Assembly (NCBI GenBank): GCA_902570785.1
Contig: CACFZK010000012.1
Location: forward strand, 1 to 34,224
Source of the DNA: an uncultured Pelagibacteraceae bacterium
GTDB lineage: Bacteria > Pseudomonadota > Alphaproteobacteria > Pelagibacterales > Pelagibacteraceae
Direction of reading: 5' to 3'
DNA length: 34,224 nt
The stretch's first letter is position 1, and every line of letters begins with the position of its first letter. The position numbers and the translations under genes were made by a program. Below, piece by piece: positions 23,594-30,954 of the stretch. The notes below the pieces were generated by a model, which was given only the letters and a program-made list of their open reading frames with translations, ran no database searches and had not been told where the DNA came from.

Positions 23594-24097
23594 TTATTTT
23601 TTATACTTTTTATAGTTACTAACGTAATGTTCTGCGTTTTCTTTAATATGTTTTATTTCCTCATCTGTAACTTTTCTGATAACTCTTCCTGGACTACCTA
23701 CAACTAAGGATCTTTCTGGTATAACTTTGTTTTCGGTAATTAAGGAGTTTGCTCCAATAATTGAGTACTTACCAATCTTTGCTTTATTTAAAATAGTACT
23801 ACCAATTCCAATTAAACAATCATCCTCGATTATACACCCATGCAGCATAACTAAATGCCCAACCGTTACATTCTTGCCAATAGTTGCTGGACAACCAGGA
23901 TCGGTATGAACCACGCTCCCATCTTGAATATTAGAACCTTCTCCAATAATTATAGGTTCTACATCTCCTCTTAGAGTTGCATTAAACCAAATATTTGCAT
24001 CTTTTTTAAGAGTAACATTACCTATTAAAACTGAATTTGGTGCAAACCAACTATCTTTGTCTAACTTTGGACTAATATTGTTGAAATCATAAATCAT
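23594..24097 (-). CDS. Gamma-carbonic-anhydrase-like hexapeptide-repeat protein (YrdA/PaaY family)
   Basis: The 167-residue protein is a left-handed beta-helix built of hexapeptide repeats, of the gamma-carbonic anhydrase family. The characteristic zinc ligands are visible: His in SVVHTDPG and two His in VTVGHLVMLHGC. The segment NIWFNATLRGDVEPI is the family's conserved RGD-containing strand. The C-terminus SPGRVIRKVTDEEI is typical of YrdA. Real carbonic anhydrase activity is uncertain in this subgroup, where some members lack it or act on other substrates. It is divergent from the thioredoxin-fold gene with only 20 nt between starts, all A/T. Confidence 0.82.
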   Translation of the reverse strand: MIYDFNNISPKLDKDSWFAPNSVLIGNVTLKKDANIWFNATLRGDVEPIIIGEGSNIQDGSVVHTDPGCPATIGKNVTVGHLVMLHGCIIEDDCLIGIGSTILNKAKIGKYSIIGANSLITENKVIPERSLVVGSPGRVIRKVTDEEIKHIKENAEHYVSNYKKYKK

Positions 24098-24117
24098 TAT
24101 TATAATTATAATATATT

Positions 24118-24672
24118 ATGGTTTTAACAAAAACTCCAATTTGTAATTTTGGTGAAAAACCTCATTCCTTTGAATTAAAAGATGTTAGTGAAAAAACTTA
24201 TAATTTTAAGGATTTGGTTGGAGAAAAAGGAACATTGATCATGTTTATCTGTAATCACTGTCCTTACGTAAAAGCAGTTATTAAAGATATCGTACATGAT
24301 GCCGATAAACTAAAAAATTTAAATATAAATACCATTGCTGTAATGTCTAATGATACTAAAAATTACCCGGATGATTCATTTGAAAACATGATTAAATTCT
24401 CAAAAATAAATAAATTTAATTTTCCTTACTTGTTTGATGAGACTCAAGAAATAGCAAAAAAATATGGGGCTGTATGTACGCCAGATTTTTTTGGATACAA
24501 TGACAATCTCGAACTACAATACAGGGGTCGAATTAGAGAGCTTAAAGATTTAAAACCTGTTTCAACAGGCGAAAGTGACTTATTTAATGCGATGAAGATG
24601 ATTGCTGAAACAGGCAGAGGTCCTCAAAAACAAATTCCAAGTATGGGCTGTAATATCAAGTGGTTTAAATAA
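24118..24672 (+). CDS. Thioredoxin-fold, AhpC/TSA (redoxin) family protein
   Basis: A 184-residue peroxiredoxin/redoxin-like protein. The segment LIMFICNHCPYVKAV at about residues 40-54 carries a CxxC (CNHCPYVK) that is characteristic of a widespread redoxin subgroup; the fold continues with YLFDETQEIAKKYGAVCTPDFFGYN, the cis-Pro strand. No signal peptide is seen, so it is cytoplasmic. It may reduce disulfides or peroxides; the substrate is unknown. Its TAA overlaps the ATG of the next gene (TAATG), coupling it to a GT4 glycosyltransferase, though no common function is evident. Confidence 0.82.
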   Translation: MVLTKTPICNFGEKPHSFELKDVSEKTYNFKDLVGEKGTLIMFICNHCPYVKAVIKDIVHDADKLKNLNINTIAVMSNDTKNYPDDSFENMIKFSKINKFNFPYLFDETQEIAKKYGAVCTPDFFGYNDNLELQYRGRIRELKDLKPVSTGESDLFNAMKMIAETGRGPQKQIPSMGCNIKWFK

Positions 24673-25766
24673 TGTTTGTAATATCAACAAGAAGCTTTCC
24701 ACCTGAAACTGGTGGAATGCAAAACTTAATGGGTGGTCTAGCTAACGCTCTTTTAAATCATGGTCCAGTTAAAGTTTTTGCAGATAAATTTGAAGGATCT
24801 GATGTGTATGATCAATCTTTAAAATTAGAAATTGAAAGATTTGGAGGTATAAAGTTACTAAGGAAATATAGAAAAGCAAATAGGCTTAATGATTTTATAA
24901 AATCAAATCAAAATATAAGATCTATTTTTTTTGATCATTGGAAAAGTATAGAAAAAATTAACGATAAAGTTATTGAGAAAGTACCAACATTTTGTTTGAT
25001 ACATTCAAAAGAAATTAATCACCCATTGGGTTCCTCATTAAATAAAAGGGTAATAAATTCTTTTAAAAAAACAAAATTTATAATTGCCAATTCAAATTTT
25101 ACCAAAAAATTAGGAATTGAAATTGGGCTCCCAAAAGAAAAAATATATGTGATACATCCTGGATGCGAAGAACCTGTTAAAATTGAAAAAGAATATGAAT
25201 TGAAGGCTGACAAAATTTATCAAGACTCTTTTCCTAAAATTATTACTGTTGCAAGACTTGATAGAAGGAAAAATCACCAAAATATTCTTATGTGTATAAG
25301 AAATTTAAAGGAAATATTTCCAAAAATTAAATATGTTAGTGTTGGGGATGGTGATGAGAGAAATAATTTAATCAAGCTTGTGAAGGAGTTGAAAATAGAT
25401 AATGAGGTTACGTTACTGTCTACAATAGATGGTAAACTTAAAAATGCTTTATTAAAAAAATCAAATTTGTTTTTAATGCCTTCAATATTACATAAAAAAT
25501 CGATTGAGGGTTTTGGAATATCATTTATCGAAGCTGCTTGTTATGGAGTTGGCTCTATTGGAGGTAAAATAGGTGGTGCTAGCGATGCAATAAAAGAAAA
25601 TTCAACAGGACTAATATGTGATGGAAATAATATTGAGTCAATTTACGAAAATATAATTAAATTTTTTAAAAACGATGATTATATAAAATATGGGAATAAT
25701 GCAGAAAAATTTTCAGAGAACTTCTATTGGAAGATAATAATTAAAAAATATTTAAAATTAATTTAA
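24672..25766 (+). CDS. Glycosyltransferase family 4 (GT-B fold)
   Basis: The 364-residue enzyme is a group 1 retaining glycosyltransferase. It has the N-terminal loop STRSFPPETGGMQNLMGGLA, typical of GT4 acceptors, and a C-terminal donor-binding domain starting near KIITVARLDRRKNHQNIL, with the EX7E-type segment KSIEGFGISFIEAACYG, in which two Glu frame the donor site. This enzyme probably builds a surface polysaccharide or lipopolysaccharide core; donor and acceptor are unknown. It is translationally coupled to the redoxin gene and its 3' end overlaps the convergent GT9 gene by 9 nt. Confidence 0.85.
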   Translation: MFVISTRSFPPETGGMQNLMGGLANALLNHGPVKVFADKFEGSDVYDQSLKLEIERFGGIKLLRKYRKANRLNDFIKSNQNIRSIFFDHWKSIEKINDKVIEKVPTFCLIHSKEINHPLGSSLNKRVINSFKKTKFIIANSNFTKKLGIEIGLPKEKIYVIHPGCEEPVKIEKEYELKADKIYQDSFPKIITVARLDRRKNHQNILMCIRNLKEIFPKIKYVSVGDGDERNNLIKLVKELKIDNEVTLLSTIDGKLKNALLKKSNLFLMPSILHKKSIEGFGISFIEAACYGVGSIGGKIGGASDAIKENSTGLICDGNNIESIYENIIKFFKNDDYIKYGNNAEKFSENFYWKIIIKKYLKLI

Positions 25767-26693
25767 ATTTTCCTTTATTTTTTCATACACATCAGCCACA
25801 TTTAGGTTTTTTAAATCATCTACTCTTATAGATTTAAAATTTTGACTTTCCATGCTCACTTTTTCTGGTGTTGTATGACTTCCAAACAAAACAACTCCTC
25901 TTTTGTTTAAATGAGTACATATATGTGCCGGCCCTGTATCATTTGATACTATGTAACTCGAATTATTTATTAAACTAATTAGTTCGTTAATATTAAGTGG
26001 CAATCCGTTATTTAAAATAATATTTACATCAAACTTTTTAGCTTCATTAATCTCGTTAGGACCTGGGGCTATTGCTATATTAAATTCTTTACCGAAGTCT
26101 CTTTTTAAAAGACTGATCAAGTCTTTGTAGTATGGCCATTTTTTTTTGTGTAATTTTGGAGAACAAAATGGAAAAATTAAAATATATTTTCCCTCAAAAT
26201 TTTGATTAATTATACTTCCTATATTTTTTAGGGCCCAATTAAGGTCTGGTTTTTTTGTAAATTTTCTATCTGAAATTCCTGATCTCTCAAGCTGTTGTTC
26301 CATTCTAGTTAAAACAGGTAAAATTTTTTGGGAAATAGATTCTTCCTTAGACAGAAATGAATTGCTATCTGACCAAAAAATATCATTTTTAAAAATAAAT
26401 TTCCTATAAAACTGTGTTCTAGATGAATTTTGTAAATCAAATACTTTTGAGAAAGAAAATCTATTAAGCATTTTTTTTAATCTGAATAAGTAAAAAAGAT
26501 TCCATCTAGGTAGTCTTTTGTCGATTAATACCCCATCAATATATGGGCATGAATACATAAACTTGGAGTAATGTGGAGTTGTGAGTAATAAAACTTTATC
26601 TTTAGGGAAGTTGTTTTTAATATCCTTTATAGCGCCATTTGCTTGAATTAAATCTCCCAGCGATCCATGTTTTATTATAAGAATATTTGACAT
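25758..26693 (-). CDS. Glycosyltransferase family 9 (heptosyltransferase-like)
   Basis: This 311-residue protein has the GT9 pattern: ILIIKHGSLGDLIQANGAIKDI at the N-terminus (the R/KxxxxGD loop of heptosyltransferases), AIAPGPNEI in the middle, and SNDTGPAHICTHLNKRGVVLFGSHTTPEK near the C-terminus, the family's donor-binding signature (S-D-T/S-G-P-x-H). It probably adds heptose or a similar sugar to the lipopolysaccharide core on the cytoplasmic face. It is the last gene on the minus strand below the polyamine module, 58 nt after the fusion gene, so it may be partly co-transcribed with it. The 3' end overlaps the GT4 gene by 9 nt. Confidence 0.87.
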   Translation of the reverse strand: MSNILIIKHGSLGDLIQANGAIKDIKNNFPKDKVLLLTTPHYSKFMYSCPYIDGVLIDKRLPRWNLFYLFRLKKMLNRFSFSKVFDLQNSSRTQFYRKFIFKNDIFWSDSNSFLSKEESISQKILPVLTRMEQQLERSGISDRKFTKKPDLNWALKNIGSIINQNFEGKYILIFPFCSPKLHKKKWPYYKDLISLLKRDFGKEFNIAIAPGPNEINEAKKFDVNIILNNGLPLNINELISLINNSSYIVSNDTGPAHICTHLNKRGVVLFGSHTTPEKVSMESQNFKSIRVDDLKNLNVADVYEKIKENLN

Positions 26694-26751
26694 AAGTTAT
26701 AATTCACAAATAGAATTAAAAAACATCTTTTAAGTTAGAGTGCAATTGTGA

Positions 26752-27792
26752 CTATTTGTTGGAAGAGGAGATAAAATTCCATCTACAATCAAAACTTGGA
26801 ATGAAAATTTCAGATAAATTTGTATTTCCAAAGCTAGTCTCTAAAACTTTTGTCCAATTTTTAACCTGCTTTGGTTTTTTGTCCTGACATCCGACTTGGG
26901 CGGTTAAAGCTCCACCTTTTTTTAAAATTCTTTTTAAACCTTTCATATTTCGCTTTGCTAAATCTATGCAATATTGATCATCATTGAGATCTACAAATAT
27001 ATGATCATATTTGGAGTCCTCAATAGATTTGATACTTTTAAATGCGTCGCCCCAGTATGATTTTACTTTATTACTTTTTTTAATTCTTGATGTAATTTTA
27101 GGCAAATGCTTATAACTAAGTTCAACAACCTGTGGATCGAGCTCAAACCAATCAACAAAATTGAAATTATTTTGTAGACATTCTCTAACTACCCCACCGT
27201 CACCACCACCTATTACTGCTGCAATACCTGTTTTTTTACAAATACTAGTTCCAGATTTAACAAAAGTCGAACTATAAAGTTTTTCATCTTTTTCTGAAAC
27301 TTGAAGTTCATCATCTATAAATAATGCATTCCCGAATTCTTCTATGTTTAAAATTTCCAATTTTTGCCCAACTTTTGAAACTAATTTTTCCAAAATATCG
27401 TTTACAACATAATACTTTTTTTGTCCTTGAGTACTATAGATATCATCCTTCAAAGCAACACTACTTCTATCAAAATTATTAACAACTATTCTCTTATGGT
27501 CTATTTCTTTTTTTAAAATATTTAAAGCTACTCTTGGTGTAATTTTACCACATGTGAAAAAGTCAAAGCTTACAACTCCTCTCTCTGGAAAAGTATGAAA
27601 ACTCATATGACTTTCTGCCAATAAAGCCACAGATGTGAAACCTTGTGGTTCAAATTTGTGACTAGAAATTTTTAGCAATTCAACCTTTGCTTTTTTTGAA
27701 ATTTTATAAAAAATCTTTTCGTAGAAATCGGGTGGATAATCTTTTTTTACGCCAAGAAAGTCTAATGTAATATGCTCACCAACTTTTATCAT
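26752..27792 (-). CDS. speDE: Fused S-adenosylmethionine decarboxylase (SpeD/SpeH) and aminopropyltransferase (SpeE)
   Basis: Two polyamine enzymes are joined in 346 residues. Residues 1-120 are a class 1B AdoMet decarboxylase: AESHMSFHTFPERGVVSFDFFTCG holds the Glu60-Ser61 self-cleavage site that creates the pyruvoyl group, His66, and Cys81. From about 140 the sequence is an aminopropyltransferase: LEILNIEEFGNALFIDDELQVSEKDE (substrate-gate region), GGGDGG at 195-200 for decarboxylated SAM, and the Asp pair in FVDLNDD. The usual PxGPA part after the DxxD motif is replaced, and the HPP(L/M) segment after YHE is lost, so specificity may differ from plain spermidine synthase. Such fusions are known, to my recollection including one from Ca. 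P. ubique. It ends the mtnP-mtnA-aldolase string (7-nt gap). No ornithine or arginine decarboxylase is nearby. Confidence 0.9.
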   Translation of the reverse strand: MIKVGEHITLDFLGVKKDYPPDFYEKIFYKISKKAKVELLKISSHKFEPQGFTSVALLAESHMSFHTFPERGVVSFDFFTCGKITPRVALNILKKEIDHKRIVVNNFDRSSVALKDDIYSTQGQKKYYVVNDILEKLVSKVGQKLEILNIEEFGNALFIDDELQVSEKDEKLYSSTFVKSGTSICKKTGIAAVIGGGDGGVVRECLQNNFNFVDWFELDPQVVELSYKHLPKITSRIKKSNKVKSYWGDAFKSIKSIEDSKYDHIFVDLNDDQYCIDLAKRNMKGLKRILKKGGALTAQVGCQDKKPKQVKNWTKVLETSFGNTNLSEIFIPSFDCRWNFISSSNK

Positions 27793-27799
27793 TATAAAA

Positions 27800-28444
27800 T
27801 TAATCCTTTTTATAATTTTTCATTTTATCCAAAACAATTTTCATTTCTTTTTTTGAAAGCACTTTGGGTATTCCAATTCTTATTGCATTTATGTATTGAT
27901 GGCAAATATTTTCAACCTCTTGCGCAAGCTCGAAAGCATTATCTAAATTTTTTCCATATGCTATTTGACCGTGATTAGACATTAGACACGCTGATCTATT
28001 TTTAAGTGCTGATAAAATATTCTTTGATAAATTTCTTGTTCCAAAAGTAGCGTATTTAGCGCATTTTATGTCTACTCCCCCGGCTACACCAACCATGTAA
28101 TGAAAGGCAGGAATGTTTTTTTTATGTGTAGAAACAGCCGTAGCACACGTAGAATGTGCATGCACTATAGCTTTGGCGTCAAATTTATTAACATAAATAT
28201 CTTGGTGAAATCGCCATTCTGAAGACGGTTTTTTCTTTTTTTTGTCGAATCGACCTTTTAAAGAAACAAAAACAATATCTCTAGGTTTTAATACAGAATA
28301 TTTAACTCCAGAAGGAGTAATATAAAAACCATTAATATTTCCTTCTTTTCCTCTTACAGAAATATTTCCTGATCTTAATGCAGACAAATTTGTTGTGTTC
28401 AATTTTTTTGCATATTTAATTACTAGTGCTCTAAGTTTTTTCAT
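27800..28444 (-). CDS. Class II aldolase, FucA-like; probable 5-methylthioribulose-1-phosphate aldolase
   Basis: The 214-residue protein is a zinc class II aldolase/adducin. The active-site residues line up with E. coli fuculose-1-phosphate aldolase at a constant offset: Glu76 in PSSEWRFH, His95 and His97 in VHAHSTCAT, His158 in SNHGQIAYG. The substrate phosphate-binding LRSGNISVR and ITPSGVKYS are also present. MtnB dehydratase, the usual partner of MtnA, belongs to the same superfamily but normally lacks this SSEWRFH form. Lying between mtnA and the speDE fusion (ATGA overlap with mtnA), its likely substrate is methylthioribulose 1-phosphate, giving DHAP and a methylthio-aldehyde, as in the so-called DHAP shunt. 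Aldolase versus dehydratase is inferred. Confidence 0.75.
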   Translation of the reverse strand: MKKLRALVIKYAKKLNTTNLSALRSGNISVRGKEGNINGFYITPSGVKYSVLKPRDIVFVSLKGRFDKKKKKPSSEWRFHQDIYVNKFDAKAIVHAHSTCATAVSTHKKNIPAFHYMVGVAGGVDIKCAKYATFGTRNLSKNILSALKNRSACLMSNHGQIAYGKNLDNAFELAQEVENICHQYINAIRIGIPKVLSKKEMKIVLDKMKNYKKD

Positions 28445-29511
28445 TTAAATAAACCTTTTAAACCTTCCAGGGATGCTTCACAGATACCTTTTTCCGTTAT
28501 CAATCCCGTGACATATTTAGCAGGTGTAATATCAAATGCTAAATTCATAGCTTTACTTTTTTTTGGGTAAATCAAAACTTTTGTTAATTTATTATTTTCA
28601 TCTAAACCCTCTACATGGGATAATTCCTCTGAATTTCTCTCTTCTATAGGAATGTCCTTAAAATTTTTTAAATCCCAGTCAATTGTTGAACTTGGAAGAG
28701 CAACATAAAAAGGAACTTTGTTATCATTAGCAGCTAAAGCTTTGAGATAAGTACCAACTTTATTAGCTACGTCTCCAGTAGCAAGAGTTCTATCTGTTCC
28801 TGTAATACATATATCTACCTCTCCCCTTTGCATTAAAATACCTCCAGTATTATCAGCAATTATAGTATTCGGTATGCCTTCCTCATTTAGTTCATAAGAT
28901 GTTAAATTTGCTCCTTGGTTTCTAGGTCTGGTTTCATCTACCCAAACATGTAATTTAATACCTTTTTTGTGAGCGTGATAAATTGGGGAAGTTGCTGTAC
29001 CCCAATCAATGGTCGCAAGCCATCCTGCATTGCAGTGAGTTAAAATGTTTATTGTATCTTTTTTCTTTTTATAAATTTCTTCAATTATTTTTAAACCATT
29101 TAACCCAATATTTTTACAAAAAACTATATCTTCTTCACAAATAGCATTTGCTTCTTTGATTGCTATTTTTAAAATTTCATTGCTATTCGCTCCTGATAAT
29201 TTTTTCATCATTCTATCTACTGCCCATTTCAAATTTATAGCAGTTGGTCTTGATTTAATTAATTCTTCAGCTGCTTTATTCAGAAACGACCGATCGTTAT
29301 TTTCAATTATGGATAACACCAATCCGTATGCAGCAGTAGCTCCTATTAATGGTGCGCCCCTGACTTCCATGGCTTTAATTGCATTAATTGAATCTTTTGT
29401 GTTTTTTAAATCCTTGATTACAAATTGATGAGGAAGTTTTGTTTGGTCTATTATTTTAACAACATTATTCTCAAACCAAATTGTTCTAAATTCTTTTCCA
29501 TTGATATGCAT
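28441..29511 (-). CDS. mtnA: Methylthioribose-1-phosphate isomerase MtnA
   Basis: MtnA isomerises 5-methylthioribose 1-phosphate to the ribulose form. At 356 residues it fits the eIF2B-like family. Conserved blocks are KAMEVRGAPLIGATAAYG, NILTHCNAGWLAT with the catalytic Cys, and TGTDRTLATGDVANKVGTYLKA with the catalytic Asp. The related ribose-1,5-bisphosphate isomerase shares the fold, but the mtnP neighbour settles the assignment. Its ATG overlaps the mtnP stop (TAATG) and its end overlaps the aldolase gene (ATGA), so the three are one translationally coupled unit. Confidence 0.94.
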   Translation of the reverse strand: MHINGKEFRTIWFENNVVKIIDQTKLPHQFVIKDLKNTKDSINAIKAMEVRGAPLIGATAAYGLVLSIIENNDRSFLNKAAEELIKSRPTAINLKWAVDRMMKKLSGANSNEILKIAIKEANAICEEDIVFCKNIGLNGLKIIEEIYKKKKDTINILTHCNAGWLATIDWGTATSPIYHAHKKGIKLHVWVDETRPRNQGANLTSYELNEEGIPNTIIADNTGGILMQRGEVDICITGTDRTLATGDVANKVGTYLKALAANDNKVPFYVALPSSTIDWDLKNFKDIPIEERNSEELSHVEGLDENNKLTKVLIYPKKSKAMNLAFDITPAKYVTGLITEKGICEASLEGLKGLFK

Positions 29512-30383
29512 TATTTTTTTAAAACTCTTCCAGCAACATGCTCTAATTTTTTTATTGTTTTTTGGGATCTTAGTTTTGGATCAGTAATAATAGCTGTATC
29601 TAAACAATTATTTGCTGGATCTTTTTCAGCTGAAAAATTTTTAAAAGTCTTAATGACTTCTTTAACCATATTTTGAGCGTTAGAAGCATTTTTTTGTAAA
29701 GTTTTAATAACCATGGCAACATCTACTTCTTCATGTTCAGGGTGCCAACAGTCGTAATCGGTTACCATTGCAACTGTGCAATATCTAATTTCAGCTTCTC
29801 TTGCTAACTTGGCCTCTGGCATATTTGTCATACCAATTACATCTGCTTTCCACGATCTGTACAAATTTGACTCGGCTAAAGTAGAAAATTGTGGTCCTTC
29901 CATAACAACGTATGTTCCTCCTACTTGATAATTTATATTCAGCTTTTTCAAGGCAGACTCACAACATTCACCTAATTTTTTACTTGTGGGCTTTGCCATT
30001 GAAACATGCGCAACTATTTCCTCGTCAAAAAATGTTTTTTTTCTTGAAAAAGTTCTATCAATAAATTGATCGACTATTACAAAAGTACCTGGGCTCAGAT
30101 TTTCTTTCAAGGAACCAACTGCTGAAACAGAGATAATATCCGAAACTCCTTGCTGCTTCAAAGCGTCAATATTGGCTCTAAAGTTTATGTTTGTTGGGCT
30201 AATCTTGTGTCCTCTAGAGTGTCTTGGTATGAAACATATCTTCTCATTGTTAAATTCAGCCTCCATTATCTCATCTGAGGGTTGTCCCCATGTGGTTGTA
30301 ACTTTTTTCCACTTTGTTTTTTCAAAACCCTCCATTTTATAAAGTCCACTTCCTCCAATTATCCCAAGCTTTCTATTTTTCAT
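29511..30383 (-). CDS. mtnP: S-methyl-5'-thioadenosine phosphorylase MtnP
   Basis: MtnP splits methylthioadenosine into adenine and methylthioribose 1-phosphate. The 290-residue protein is a trimeric-type nucleoside phosphorylase: GIIGGSGLYKMEG (phosphate loop), PRHSRGHKISPTNINFRANI, VVMEGPQFSTLAES, and the base-site segment MTNMPEAKLAREAEI with TDYDCWHPEHE. These match MTAP rather than purine nucleoside phosphorylase of the E. coli type. It is the first gene of the minus-strand module and is divergent, over 43 nt, from apt, which would use the adenine. The 43-nt gap must hold both promoters. Confidence 0.94.
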   Translation of the reverse strand: MKNRKLGIIGGSGLYKMEGFEKTKWKKVTTTWGQPSDEIMEAEFNNEKICFIPRHSRGHKISPTNINFRANIDALKQQGVSDIISVSAVGSLKENLSPGTFVIVDQFIDRTFSRKKTFFDEEIVAHVSMAKPTSKKLGECCESALKKLNINYQVGGTYVVMEGPQFSTLAESNLYRSWKADVIGMTNMPEAKLAREAEIRYCTVAMVTDYDCWHPEHEEVDVAMVIKTLQKNASNAQNMVKEVIKTFKNFSAEKDPANNCLDTAIITDPKLRSQKTIKKLEHVAGRVLKK

Positions 30384-30426
30384 GATTTAATTATTAATCT
30401 TTTTTTGTTAGATAATGAAGTAAAAT

Positions 30427-30954
30427 ATGGATTTAAAAAAATATATTAGATCAATACCCGATTATCCGAAAAAAGGCATTTTATTTAGGGATATAACAAC
30501 ATTAATAAAAAACCCTGAGGCTTTTAATTTTAGTGTTGATAAAATCATAGAAATATCAAAAAAAATAAAATTTGATAAAGTTGCAGCTATAGAATCTAGA
30601 GGTTTTATTTTTGCTGCTGTTGTCTCTTATAGGTTGAAAAAACCTCTTATAATGATGAGAAAAAAAAATAAACTACCTGCTGACAGACACTCTGTTGATT
30701 TTGAATTGGAATATGGAAGAGCAACGATAGAGGTGCATAAAGATTCTATTGGTAAGGATGATAATATTTTAATTATTGACGATTTAATTGCAACTGGTGG
30801 TACAGCTAAAGCTGGGGCAAAGTTAGTGGAGATTTCAGAGGGAAAAGTTGCTGGCTTTATTTTCATAATAAATTTATTTGATCTAGGTGGTAACCAAAAG
30901 TTGAAAGATAATTCTTATTTTACTGAAAGCTTAATAGATTTCCCTGGTCACTAA
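30427..30954 (+). CDS. apt: Adenine phosphoribosyltransferase
   Basis: Apt salvages adenine with PRPP to AMP. The 175-residue protein has the Apt N-terminus IRSIPDYPKKGILFRDITTLIKNPEAF, AAIESRGFIFAAVVSYRL, ELEYGRATIEVHKDSI and the PRPP-binding loop ILIIDDLIATGGTAKAG. Length and order are standard. It lies head to head with mtnP, whose product adenine is its substrate, and this placement suggests shared regulation. Its stop abuts the convergent epimerase gene with no spacer. Confidence 0.96.
   Translation: MDLKKYIRSIPDYPKKGILFRDITTLIKNPEAFNFSVDKIIEISKKIKFDKVAAIESRGFIFAAVVSYRLKKPLIMMRKKNKLPADRHSVDFELEYGRATIEVHKDSIGKDDNILIIDDLIATGGTAKAGAKLVEISEGKVAGFIFIINLFDLGGNQKLKDNSYFTESLIDFPGH

Noticed and set aside
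26705..26759. 8-bp inverted repeat ACAAATAG/CTATTTGT around the end of the speDE fusion, as a terminator
   Set aside because: The loop is about 40 nt and no T-run follows the second arm, so it does not look like an intrinsic terminator.
27772..27978. Plus-strand frame of 68 codons opposite the aldolase gene and the start of speDE
   Set aside because: It is antisense to well-supported coding sequence and rich in Phe and Leu, as expected from the complement of Lys/Glu-rich codons.
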